Part shown: one piece after another, positions 1 to 11,900 of the stretch | Layout of the letters: every line of letters starts with the position of its first letter | Numbering within the stretch: the first letter of the stretch is position 1 | Source: Chrysomallon squamiferum | Taxonomy: Eukaryota > Mollusca > Gastropoda > Neomphalida > Peltospiridae | NCBI GenBank assembly: GCA_012295275.1 | Contig: CM022671.1 | Span: 27,741,822 to 27,805,821, forward strand | Length of the DNA stretch: 64,000 nucleotides | Reading direction: 5' to 3' | Program-made: the position numbers and the translations under genes | The notes under the pieces: model-generated | What the model was told of the DNA's origin: nothing | What the model saw: only the letters and a program-made list of their open reading frames with translations | Databases searched by the model: none

Positions 1-27
1 CTACCTATCTACCTATTTACATACATA

Positions 28-60
<33 letters not shown>

Positions 61-298
61 CAAAGTGAAATCAGAAAATAACATGCATATACAGTCAACC
101 TTGGTTTTAAAACAGGAATGTAAAAATCAAGAAACATAATAGCGGGTGATATATCTCAGCTCTTTTAAAGTATATCAGCTTTTGAGACAAAATATTCTGC
201 TTTAGTTTATAATTTAAAAAAAAAAAAAAATAAATATAGATAGATAGATATAGATAGATAGATAGATAGATAGATATCACTAAGTAAATTATTTATTC

Positions 299-337
<39 letters not shown>

Positions 338-2234
338 ATACAAACAATCAAATTTACTTATTTTCATAATAATTACTCATAATTCTCAACAGTTTATGGT
401 TTTTTGGTATTGTTACGTATTTTGGGTATTAAGTGATCAGGAACATATTAATTGAGCGTATCAAGTAAGAAAATTAGATTAGTATTCATTCGTTATTCAT
501 TATAAATTATATAAGAATGTAAATATAAACACACAACATATTTATACAATGCTGAATGTTTCGATCACAACCAACGCCAGCTGTAATAAAAATGAGAATA
601 ATTACAACAAAATAATAATTACAGTTTTATAATAATAATTAAAAAAATGTTAGTAGCTTAATGAATCTAAAAAAAATAAAAAAAAAAAAAAAAGTTAAAA
701 CCATAAAAAGTTTAATATAAAGTAACGGTTGTATCAATATGTGTGTGTGTGTGAAACACAACCTTTGTAATAAACCTCACAATTTCAAGCCAGTTTTTAA
801 CGTTTTATAATAATGACTGTTAAAATGTCAGTTGCTATTACAGATCACCAGATGTTTTGGTTTGTGTATACATCTGCCAAGATATTTTATTAGCCATTTT
901 ATACCTGTTGTATATTTACCTGTATTTGTTTATAATAAAAATAATTATTAAAAACATAAACAGTGTTTTTATCATTAGTAATAAAACAAAAGAAGCATTG
1001 GGCGACAAAGTAATCCGTGTGTCCAGAAAAATCTTAACATATCTGAAACCGAAGTTTAGTAAATGATTAAATATTTTCTTTTGTGTGTGCGTGTGTTTCA
1101 TCAGTTTATTATTTTTAATATTACGAATCGACGTGAATAGCAATAGTTGAACTTTAAATTACACGTCATTTCAAGGGAGATAACCAGCAATCATATCATT
1201 GCAGGTTGCAGTGACTGGTCTAGCAGAGGGTTTATTGTCTTGGCCGCCAAACTGTTCACAATTAACATTGCCATCCGGCCCGCGAGACAGCAAAATAAAA
1301 GTCAATGAAATGAAGTCAGTTGACACAGCTATTTTTTTTTTATTGAAGTTTAAAATTTAAGGCGTCTCGAAGGCACTCGTCGAATCAATAGTGCCCGCAT
1401 CCGTTAAAAATGATTTTACTGTTTACATAAAATACACGTTTTGAAATCTTTTTTTGTTCTCATTTCATATTCTGGCCCTTATGCTCTTCCTATGAGATTC
1501 ATCCGCCTCTGGTCTAGCATGACTGGCAGATGTAAAGTGTCTGATAGCATGAACAAGATTAATGATCTAAGCAGATTCTGTATACAGATTTACAGACAAA
1601 AAGTCTGATAATAATAATGGAGGACAACGAGATCATGTCCTTTATATGGAGAAAAGTCTAATAGCCGACAGAATAATTAATGTAGTAACTGTGCAATGAT
1701 TTCCAAGTAAATATATATTCTATGCAAAAGACATGACAAGAAAACTGCAAGCTCCATGTATCCTCAGGACTTGTTATGCCATACTCATACTTCATAATTA
1801 TTTAGGATTTTGCAATGATCATATGAAATTAAAAAGTCCATTAATCCATATTTTCTTTTCACCCAAAAATTAAGTGTCTCTTTTGAGCTTAAATTCAAAA
1901 ATATTTTAGCTTGTTTCATTTAATCCTGATTCTAATAAAGGAAGAGACAAATAATACATATATTTTATGTTTTAATTTGGATTTAAAAGATACAGTTCTA
2001 TAATTGTATTTATTAAACAGGTTCGTTATATTAAAACATGGTGTTAAGTACTAAAAATATGACAGTGGATAAGCTTTTCAACTTTTTATTTGTTCTGCAC
2101 AAATGAAAAAGATCCTCTCTGATTGGTCATTAACGTAGAAACATCACAATTTTCTAAAAATAATATTTTAGTGGATATTTTTTGCTTTACCTTTCTTCCT
2201 GATCAATGAAACACAGATAAATGATATTCATAAA
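1..2234. other. AT-rich intergenic DNA, no gene recognised
   Basis: Opens with a poly-T run (32-60), an ATAG tetranucleotide repeat (about 235-276) and a TTA repeat (about 298-336). A less AT-rich island lies at about 1140-1400 (gccgcc, ggcccgcgag and gcccgcatccg stretches), which could be a promoter or exon of a gene outside the window, but no convincing reading frame was found there. A GGGAGATAA motif occurs at 1175-1183. Confidence 0.5.
235..336. repeat. ATAG and TTA microsatellites
   Basis: An interrupted GATA/ATAG array (about 235-276) is followed, after about 20 bases, by a run of about 12 TTA units (298-336). Directly visible. Confidence 0.9.
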
Positions 2235-3532
2235 TTTATTCACAAAACAACATTTAATGAAACTTCTTTAATTTCACAACAAGCATTTAAAATAAAAATA
2301 AAACAATATTATAATTGTTGTTTTTAAATAACTTTAATTTACTGCTTGGTCACCTTATATTTGACAGTGGTACATGTTTGTTTGTAAGGGCAATATGAAC
2401 TTGCTAAATTTTGGGCTGGTTGAAAGTTTAAGTTGTAAAGATTTTTGAAGAGAATTTAAAAGCAAACAGCCATTAAAATTAAGTACATGTACCATTATGT
2501 GAAAATGAAGTAGTGTAACAATTAAAAATACAAATTACAACAGAAACAAGCAAAAACACCTGTGCAACAGTAAATTAAACAAAATTTATAGAGATAACAT
2601 AAACAATGATATCGATGACTTAGATTTTAATGTATTTCATAACTAAAATACATTTCCATAACATTTATTATTTCACATATAATTGACAAATTTTTAAATC
2701 TATTAAATTATTATTTATTTACATTATCTTACATACAAAAAGAACTTTGAAATATTGTAAATGAGCTAAAAAAAAAACACATTGTATTTTTCTGTTAAAA
2801 AAACTAAAATTATGTTTGAAACAAAAAATTCATAACAGTTTATCCTTTAAAAATTAAAAATGTATGGATTTAATTATTCCTTTTATAATGTTAATATAAG
2901 TAATAAAATGGTATCCAAATTTATATAACCAAGTAAATAAATATATATTTATATGCAGTAATTTTCTATCCTATTTTATTATGCTGATTATACAATATAA
3001 AGTATCCATTCATTTTATAAATAATTTCACTGAACCTAATAAAATGTATGCTATTCATAAAACTGAAAAATATTTTCTTACAAATATACATTTTCATGAC
3101 TGCAGATTTTAGTTAATTAAATAAAATTATATTCACATAAGCATACATGCTACATATATACACATAAACATAAAAAATGGATTGGAGTATTACGGTGTGA
3201 AATGCCTGTTAAATGTGAAGATGATGTCATGAAATATTTGATTATAATTCATATATTCTAATCAGTTTTATCGCAAAAATACTGTTTTAATATATAACAC
3301 CTTTGACTGAATTTGTAAGTTTTTATTATGCACATATACTCACACACAGAGAGAAATGATATGATATATTAAATTATAGAAGAATGTGTTACAATGGATT
3401 ATTAATGTAATTTTAACTATCACAATATTTTTCAGATCCACAGACATCATGCCACCCTTTTATGTGTTAGAACTTGTTATTAACTCAATGAAAATAGTGA
3501 ATATTGTTACAACTATCATTAGTGTGTTTGTG

Positions 3533-3563
<31 letters not shown>

Positions 3564-4523
3564 CAGTCAGTCTCATATTGATGTGACCCAAAAATAAAAT
3601 ATATTTCATTAACAATTGCCTCATACATAATGTAGATTTCCACATAAAGATTTATTGTAAGTAAAAATATGTCAGAGTAATCTGTTACCTCTGATGACTC
3701 ACCTCTCTATTTGTTAACAAATAAACAGAAACAGTTTATCACAAAACCAATTATGAATCTAGACTGTTAACAGAAACATCCCTAATATAAGCACCACAAA
3801 TACACACAATATAAAGTAAATTGTATAAATACAAACACACAGTGCAACATTTTTAAAAACCTGTAACAAAGCACATATCAAAACAAAGTGAAAAATTTGT
3901 TTAAAAAAAAAAAAAAAAAAAAATTAATAATAAAATAAATAATTAAAAGCAAAACAATTTCATTGGAAAAGGTTTTTAAACATTTAAAATAAAATACTCA
4001 TGAAATATTATTTTTTTATTTTTTTATTTATTAGTTTTGTATGTTGTTGTGTTGTTTTTTAAATTATGTTTCTATATTTTTTTAAATAATGATTGAAATC
4101 CAATTTTGATTTGTATGTTTGAAAATAAATATTAAACATATATTATTTATTTAACGCAGATCTCTTACTGGCTGTTAGCTATTGTATTTTTCCAACTAGT
4201 TCATTTGTTAAAGTATTAGACTCTCAAACTGTAAATTTTAGTTCAAAAATTTCAGAGCAGTTATTAAATTCATGAAGAATATCTGTAACAGAATCATTTT
4301 AAGTACTGATATTGTAAGTGTTAATAATGTACAAAGTAAAAGTCATTAATGAAATGTGGAAACCATCAACTAAAAAACACCTCAAATTGATCCCCTTAAA
4401 GATAGCTGGCAGTAATGCAAAATATTGAATGGAATACTATAGGATAATCTCTCTATAAGCTCCTTCACAACACTGTCACAGATGAAAATCAGGACCATCT
4501 GCATGTACTTCCCTTTTGTCTGA
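2235..4523 (-). other. probable CDIPT 3' UTR and downstream region
   Basis: No coding signal is seen downstream of the CDIPT stop. AATAAA-type signals on the minus strand (read as tttatt on the plus strand) occur at 4146-4151 and 2235-2240, so the transcript could end near either. The sequence is AT-rich and includes a TG-rich microsatellite near 3520-3563 and a poly-A run at about 3902-3921. The extent of the UTR is inference only. Confidence 0.3.
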
Positions 4524-6060
4524 TCATTTGTTCTTTAACTCCTGTTTTGCTTTTTCCCGTTCCGCTACATCAATAGCAGCAACATTCTGACAGGCCGTGA
4601 TTAGCTGAAGAAGACTGATACACGACTTCATAATGGAGATCGGTGCACTCAGAAAGAGCAGCAGTTTCCAAAGACCAATTGACAGAGGTCCAAGTGGCAC
4701 TAAAAACATAAAAAAAAACAGAGAAAAATAAAATAAAACTTAATGTTGGAGTCTTTATAACATACTTCATATATCTGATATATAAAACACTTTGTAATAA
4801 GGTTTTTAAGATTATAATAAACATGACAACAATCATTAAATCTATACAAAAAATCAAGCATTTAATGCAGGAATTAATCCAGACAGCAAAACTATGACAA
4901 CACAAGACAACAGTAAAAAAAAAAAAAATTTAACCTGTTTTTGACACTACATAATTCATCAAATTTCTGCACTACATAATTCATCATACTTCTATCAGAG
5001 GACACAATTTAACCTAAGGGCACCAATCTTAAAAATTATTTTATATAAGGCAGTGAAAAGTAAAACATGAAGAAACACTGACATAATTTCTTTAAACAGT
5101 CTGAATTAATTCACCTCCAATAAAAATATGAGGTAGAGAAATTAACAAGCTTTTTAATATGACTTTAATATTCCACAGATTATTATTATTATTATTATTA
5201 TTTTTTTTTAATTATAGTTCATTATAATTGTTATCAATGTTAAAAAGAATCACTATTTCTGAGTTCTTACATATAGGACCAGATGTAAAGTACACCACGT
5301 AAAGAAGACAGTAGAACAGTTCATTGGCAGAACAGAAGATAAACAGTATTATCTGAAATTAGACATTCAGCCATGTATTTAGTATTTTAAAAAATGTGTA
5401 TAATAACTTTATTCACATTGTTTTTTTTTTTTTTTTTTTTAAACACTTATTCAAGATGTATACATATGCAGCTAAATAATATTGTATTTTAATTACCAAG
5501 ATTCCATATATTGATACTAATTTTGCTATCCATTTCTGGTCCAATAATGATCTAGCAAATTTATATTCCATTTATTAACAAAAATAAATACAGAAAAAGA
5601 ATAGTTGTTCTTTCTTTTGTTTAATTTATTTTATTATTATTATTATTTTTTTTTTTTTTTTTTTTTTTTTTGTTGTTGTTGTTATCTAAAATAACACTCT
5701 AAATTTTTTAGTGCCTAGATCAAAACATATAAATCAGATAATTAATCATAAAAATATTTCTATCTAAAAAGGATTTAAAAACTTAAAGAAACAATCACAA
5801 ATTATGTTTCTAATTTGTGATTGTGGATGTGATATGATTAAGATATGAATGTAAAAATTAGTGATAATAAGACAGCTGGTTAGTTACCTTGTCGTGGTAG
5901 TAATGTTTCAGTATTGGGTGAGCAGACACATCAATCATTTTGTGACTTGTGCTCCCTTTCATCAAAGAACTGAAAAGAAAACCTTTGTAATAAATTTCTT
6001 TTCTTTAATGGTAGGATAAAGATATTTACTAATTACAGAATATACTTTTATTGTCTAACA

Positions 6061-6100
<40 letters not shown>

Positions 6101-7611
6101 AACCCTTTACCTGTAACATATCCAAAACTGTTTACGACCCATAAAAATTAAAATGAACTGTCACAAGAATTTCTTTTTATTTCTGTCCAAGCCGACAAAT
6201 GAAAGTATGTTTCTTTACAATTATAATTTACCTTTGCAAATGAAACCAGTGACTAAATATGTCAAGTGCCATGCTGAACTGCAACAACAGCATATACTGT
6301 GGGTAGAAATGGCACAACGCAGCACATAAGCACATTGTTGTGATCCGATCTATCAGCTGATCCAACATGGCACCAAGCTTACTGCCTAGAAGCAAAAAAA
6401 AAAAAAAAAAAACAATTAACCAAACTGGAAAATGTATTTAGATACAGTATTTAACCTGTAGTATATTACAATGTGTTCAGTAAGAGATATAGAGATATAG
6501 AGATATAGACAGAAGTAAAAAAAACTGATCTTATAGCTGTTGAAAAGAAACATGATAAAATCAACAGGTTCTTTCATTATAAGGCTTGTCTGTATAGAAA
6601 GCTGACGTGAATTTGATGACTATAACTATCCAAATGAACAAAAATACAGGCTGAAATTCTTGTAAATAATATTAAAGGATATTTTATAGACAGGCTATAT
6701 TAATCATTAATACTATTGTCTAAACAAATTTTGAAAAAGATACAATATCTGGATATTTTTAACTTATAATTTTGAAAATCATATTATCTCATGGTACTCT
6801 TGCAATTGAACAATGTGATATAATTTGAATATAATTTAAAGTAATTTGATATAATTTAAAGTTCAGACTGACTGGTATGAAATAATTTATAAGATTTTTA
6901 TGACCATCAGTAAAAAAAAAACTTTTTGTACAAATGTTTCTTACATGTCTTAACTCTCATAATGAAAAGAAGGACTACTGGTGTTAGTGGATTTCTGACT
7001 CTACACTTACTATCTTAAGTATCTGATCTGTATCAAATTACAGTTATGACTTACAAATAGCCTAAAATATATTACACATACCTTGATTTAGCATTCTAGC
7101 TGCATGCCCATCAAAAACATCAAGAAAACCACTTAGCAGATAAAAACATGTTGCTTTCCCCGGAGAAGTTGGCATGAAGTAGAATGATACAAATGCAAAA
7201 ACAATTCTCAGATAATCTGCAATAATAATAATAATAATAATAGTAGTAGTAGTAGTAGTAGTAGTAGCAGTAGTAGTAGTAAGATGCATCGCAATCTGGA
7301 GTAAATAACGTCATGACTTTTAACCGTAACCTCTCGTCCTATGTGTAATGCATGCATAGTCATGTTAGTGGATATTTATCTTCATTTATATGTATATTAA
7401 CATACTATTCTTCAACTTGTTAAAACCATACATAATTATAATACAGTAACAGTCTGATACACTGGTAAGCAGTATTCTCCCTTCTCCTAATAATTAACAT
7501 ATTACCGTAAGTCATATAATTCTGAAACATTAATCAACAAAATCATGAACACATATACACTTATCACTTACCTATAATATTAGGAACAAACAAGAAAACA
7601 TTTTCTGTCAT
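4524..7611 (-). CDS. CDIPT: CDIPT, CDP-diacylglycerol--inositol 3-phosphatidyltransferase (phosphatidylinositol synthase), complete
   Basis: Makes phosphatidylinositol from CDP-diacylglycerol and myo-inositol in the ER membrane. Coding exons on the minus strand, in transcript order: 7611-7572, 7216-7082, 6385-6232, 5969-5888, 5352-5271, 4699-4524. They sum to 669 nt, i.e. 222 aa plus stop; human CDIPT is about 213 aa. All junctions close in phase with GT-AG signals. The CDP-alcohol phosphotransferase signature DGx2ARx8Gx3Dx3D is complete: D49, G50, A53, R54, G63, D67, D71, spanning the junction of exons 2 and 3. Hydrophobic segments such as RIVFAFVSFYF and the C-terminal LWKLLLFLSAPISIM match the multi-pass family fold, and the tail is basic/acidic (ends KQELKNK). 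The ATG at 7611 gives MTENVFLFVPNII, matching the family N-terminus. It lies head-to-head with the unnamed plus-strand gene starting at 8960. Identification rests on remembered family sequence and the intact motif; very secure. Confidence 0.96.
4945..4994. repeat. 25-bp tandem duplication in the last CDIPT intron
   Basis: Two adjacent 25-base copies beginning cactacataattcatca (4945-4969 and 4970-4994) differ at only a few positions near their ends. Recent local duplication; no function implied. Confidence 0.85.
7217..7280. repeat. compound AAT/AGT trinucleotide repeat adjoining the CDIPT exon 2 acceptor
   Basis: On the plus strand a run of ata units passes into gta units with one gca interruption. 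On the transcribed (minus) strand it reads as TAC then TAT units ending TTATTATTGCAG, so the repeat itself supplies the 3' splice-site context of CDIPT coding exon 2, whose first base is 7216. Confidence 0.9.
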
Positions 7612-7790
7612 GATGTAGGAAATAAATTTCACAACGTAGAAAGACCGATGAAAGTAAACAACTTAATGCATGTTCATCTATTTCCTGGATGATGACAACG
7701 CCACCTAGCGTGAGTGCATATGAAAAGATTTCTGTCTTACTCAAGAAATTATCGACGTTGAAAATATCAGTATTTAATACAATTTTTAAA

Positions 7791-7812
<22 letters not shown>

Positions 7813-7832
<20 letters not shown>

Positions 7833-7862
7833 ATATATATATAAAACACACACACACACACA
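7813..7862. repeat. 50-bp perfect palindrome: TG repeat / TA core / CA repeat
   Basis: A TG array runs into TTTT, then AT units, AAAA and a CA array. The sequence is a perfect inverted repeat centred between 7837 and 7838. A longer TG run extends to the left (from about 7793). It lies about 200 bp upstream of the CDIPT start codon. Confidence 0.9.
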
Positions 7863-8112
7863 TATATATATCGATAGATATATATGACTGCGCAATTAAT
7901 ATAACAAAATCTTAAAGATAGGCCTACATTGGATTTCTAATGTAATTATATACAATAAGTTGAAGATAAAAAAAAAAAGCAGCGTTATCAGTTATAATAA
8001 GTAAACTTTTAAATGTTTTGATGTTTTTCTATGACAACTTGAAAGACTGAAGGAGGAATATCCTGATAAACAGCAAAAGATATTTTCCCATATTCAGTAA
8101 AGTACACACAAA

Positions 8113-8236
8113 TTATTGTTGTTTTGTTTTGTTTTTTGTTTTTTATAAACCAGTTTCGAGCATTGGCCTTGAGGAAGATCAGTCTGACGACCCTCTGAGC
8201 TTTTCCGTCTACCAACTCGGCCACATCCACATTCAT
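8113..8236 (-). mobile_element. tRNA-derived SINE-like fragment
   Basis: The minus strand carries an A-box-like element TGGCCGAGTTGG (8223-8212) and a degenerate B-box-like element GCTCGAAAC (8161-8153), about 62 nt apart. This resembles the internal pol III promoter of a class II (Leu/Ser type) tRNA. It is followed by an A-rich tail of AAAAC units (about 8145-8113). The tRNA fold is too degraded for a functional tRNA gene, so a SINE head is the best reading. The body and family are not identified. Confidence 0.55.
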
Positions 8237-8467
8237 ACATACTACCTACAAAAATAAAAAGGGTTTGTTTTGGTGGGGTTTTTGATGTGTTTGTGTGTAT
8301 GTGTGTGTCTTAAAATCACATATTTAGTCTACATTTTTCAGTTTGTTTAAAATATATTGATGTATTATAAATTATCCGTTTAATTTATCCTAATAGCATA
8401 TATATTTATATATAATACTTTGATTGAAATATTAAAATTAAAATATTTTCTATCACGTCAGCAGTAT

Positions 8468-8472
<5 letters not shown>

Positions 8473-8517
<45 letters not shown>
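8473..8517. repeat. AG dinucleotide microsatellite
   Basis: About 22 uninterrupted AG units between CDIPT and the divergent plus-strand gene. Confidence 0.97.
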
Positions 8518-8520
<3 letters not shown>

Positions 8521-8937
8521 ATGTGCAAACATTTGCATATAATATATCGAGAATATATACTGAGAATCTCAAAGCTAACTTATAATCCTTAACCCACTTC
8601 AGAATGTTTGGAGGCTGGTTTTATTTTTATTTTTATATCATTAACTAAAAAGAAAATGATTAAATGATTTCTTAATCATTTTAATGTGATTAACGGATTA
8701 AAATAATAAAATATCGCTTCATACCCATTTTCTATGTCAAGAAATAACAACTTATAAAACAGTTAAAATATATTGGAAATATAATGCAATACATACACAC
8801 ACATACATTCATAAAAATTAATTATTCAGTGTTGTAAAATGTATTAATTATAACGTATGTATTGTTTGGTAAATTTCAACTACGGAATGTACCGATGTGT
8901 TACGAGCTTATGTGTGTATTCCTTGGCGACCGTCGAT

Positions 8938-8959
8938 AAAATGGCTGCGTCTTAACATT
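8938..8959 (+). promoter_or_regulatory. YY1-like motif and 4-codon upstream ORF before the 1310-aa gene
   Basis: aaaatggctgc at 8938-8948 resembles the YY1 element often found just downstream of start sites. Its ATG (8941) opens a tiny ORF, M-A-A-S-stop (8941-8955). The ORF ends four bases before the main ATG at 8960. Both ATGs have A at -3 and G at +4. Whether the transcript includes the upstream ATG is unknown. Confidence 0.45.
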
Positions 8960-11900
8960 ATGGAAATTTGGGAAAATGATCTAAACGACTACGAAAAGTA
9001 TGCATTTTTACTAGGTACATCCCTACGAAATAACGATTTGGAACATTTTTTTGGTACATACGATAATGTGTTGCCCAAACATTTGTCAGACACCAAGGTA
9101 AGTTAAGTAAAGATTATTGTTAGGGAAGCGGCGGCCGACACTAACATTTACATTAACAGCAGGCTTTTGTAACAACTGGACGTCATTGTGTTACGTATGT
9201 AACTTTCTTTAATTATCTGAGTCCTAACATTATTAATTGACATATCTAAAAAATATTTCTTCAAAAATGTCATTATCTTTTGAGTTTAAAAGTTATAAAA
9301 TATTGATACACTTTGTCAGTTAATAAATAACAAGATATTGTTTTCACTGGTATCTGCATGACAGAGATCCATGCGTACGCAAAAGGTTTACTTTATTTTA
9401 TTTAGTGAAATAGAGTAACCTCCCTTAACACTAGCCGCCATCAAATTTGCGACTCGATAAATTTAATATTTTGCATTTGTAATATACTGAAGATATTTCT
9501 AGGTTTTCGGTTTTGGTGGCTACAAATTCGAGACTTTAAAATGTGCTGATTTACTGGAATTACTACATCACAGTTAACTTTATAAGAGTTCTATTCAATT
9601 CTAATTTACTATTTTCAACCGTTACATGGCTTATTGGGCCATTATCAGCTCAGCTAAATTGTCCCTGCAGAAAATTTCATGTTGAAAGTGTAATTTAGAC
9701 TGTCTTTAAGCAGGTAAGTGTTTTGAAGAGTAATTATAAATTTGCTTTTTTCCGTAATCTTTTCTTCAGAAATCACAATAGAACAGCCTTGTACAATTAG
9801 CACCTAGAACTAGTAGTAGCTTTAAACATTCTTACAGCCTTTTCACATGTAAATCTAAATGATATAAACAGGAAGCATAAAAAGGCTACTGTTTGATATA
9901 TCACTGTTATACTTATTTTTTATCACTCAGAGTGAGAGTGGGGCATGTGTTAATACATTTACGTATATTATTTATTTAATGACTAAAACATAAAGAGAAT
10001 ATGATAACACATACACAGAGTATATATATTTTTAATACAAATACTGAAATAGCATTTGCATGAAACAACTACCTTTCGTAGTAATTGTCCTGGTTTGCAT
10101 AACAAAACATTGATAAAACAGAATATCTGTTTCAATAACATTTATTGACAGTTTTGATTTGATTTTCATTATATGGGTAAATAAATACAAGTTACAGAGA
10201 AAAAATTTATATTTGTAAATTGCAAAAACTATACACTTTTACAGTGAGTCAGTAAGAGCAGAGGGATTTTAACATTACACTACAATTAAAAAAATATATA
10301 CACACAATTCACATCATATCATAATGAAATAATATTAAAAGCATTTACACTAATTGTTTCAGGACATCATCATCCAGAGCTCTTTTAACAAAAACAACTT
10401 TCTGGAATACCATTAACACAATAACAGGCACCATTTTAAACTAATTTTACACTGAATATTTTATAAATGTTGTCCAGATGTCATGTAATCAGTTACTAAT
10501 CTCAACCACCACTGTTGATACTTTTAATACATGCAAAGTAGTTAAACATTGTAGTTATTTACCATCAGGTCTTTTTATATACTCTGGTAAAGAACCAGCT
10601 GTAATTTAATTTTCATCTGCAATTTTCTGTTTTAATAATACAAGGTTTATCTGAAACATATATTAATAAATAATTATTTTAATTTATTTATTATTTTATT
10701 TTATAATTATCATTATTATTATTATTATTTTTTAAATCTACAGCAGGTTGCCTAGCATCCTTATAGTAAGAGCTGTTGGTCAGATTTAGGTTTTTGTACT
10801 TTAGCCTGTTGATATGAATAGAACATATGATGTTTAAGACTAAGTACTTTTCTCTTCTTTTGCTTTGTGTATTGAATTTTTTATTTTAAATTTCACAGAC
10901 AAGTTACACTTGAATATAATTGCTTACTAATGACATCACAGGATAAGAATCATTATATAAACTATATACTAATTGAGAAATTTCAAAACAGTCTCAACCA
11001 GAAACAAAATATTTGATTTATTTGTGCAAACACTTGATTTTTCTTTTTACTTTTTGTTTTCTGTTAAACAATTAGATTCAATGGTTTATGTCAATTTTCA
11101 AATGGTGCAGCATTATTAAAAGGAAGAAACAAAAATTGCCTGAATCCCTTCATTTTTTTCCAACATTTTGTTCTATTTATGTTGCTAGTGTACTTTGGAA
11201 TGGCATCTTCTTGCATGCTGTAGTAATGTCATAGTAACCATGTTGGCACATCATCAGACTTCAGAATTAGTTCTGTAACAAAGATATTTTATTTACCAGA
11301 TTTGTTTCATTTTCACCATGTTCTTTTTAAAGTTGTATATTGAACTGTGATTTTAGCTGTGTTTCACTTAACATCATATTAAGCCACTTGTTGCAAACAT
11401 TACAAATCTCCTGAGCCTTTCTCATTTAGTTTTCAGTTGAAAGCACAACATAAGGCCTATACTAACTGCATGAATAATCTTCTTCTTTTTTCTTTTTTTT
11501 CTTTTTTTTTTTCTGGTAGTCTATAGTACAAACAACTTTGTATTCATGTTAAATCTACAAAATAATTATACAACACTTTTTGTATGACAACTGTGATGCA
11601 AACAAAAATAGATGTTGTAAAATGTAAAGACAGTTTGCACAATTGTCAAAGGCCTGCACATGTGTCATTTGAATTCAGACTGAACAAATAAAAGTTCCAA
11701 GATTTTGACATATATGTATGCTGTTAAAAAAACAAAACAGTACCATTTATCATCATATTGTAGCAAAAATATTCTCAGTTTAATTTGGTAATGTCTGCAA
11801 CAAAAAACAGTACAAGAGTATCATTAAAATGCATATTTTTAGTTGGATCTGTGGGGAGGAGATATTGATTGAAAGAAAGTACTGACAGAAAAGAAAGTTT

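Noticed and set aside
1140-1400. GC-richer island as a possible first exon of an upstream gene
   Set aside because: No open frame with splice or start context was found on either strand; left as an unassigned island.
8150-8236. Functional tRNA gene on the minus strand
   Set aside because: Box elements are degenerate, spacing is long, and no cloverleaf could be drawn by eye; better explained as a SINE head.
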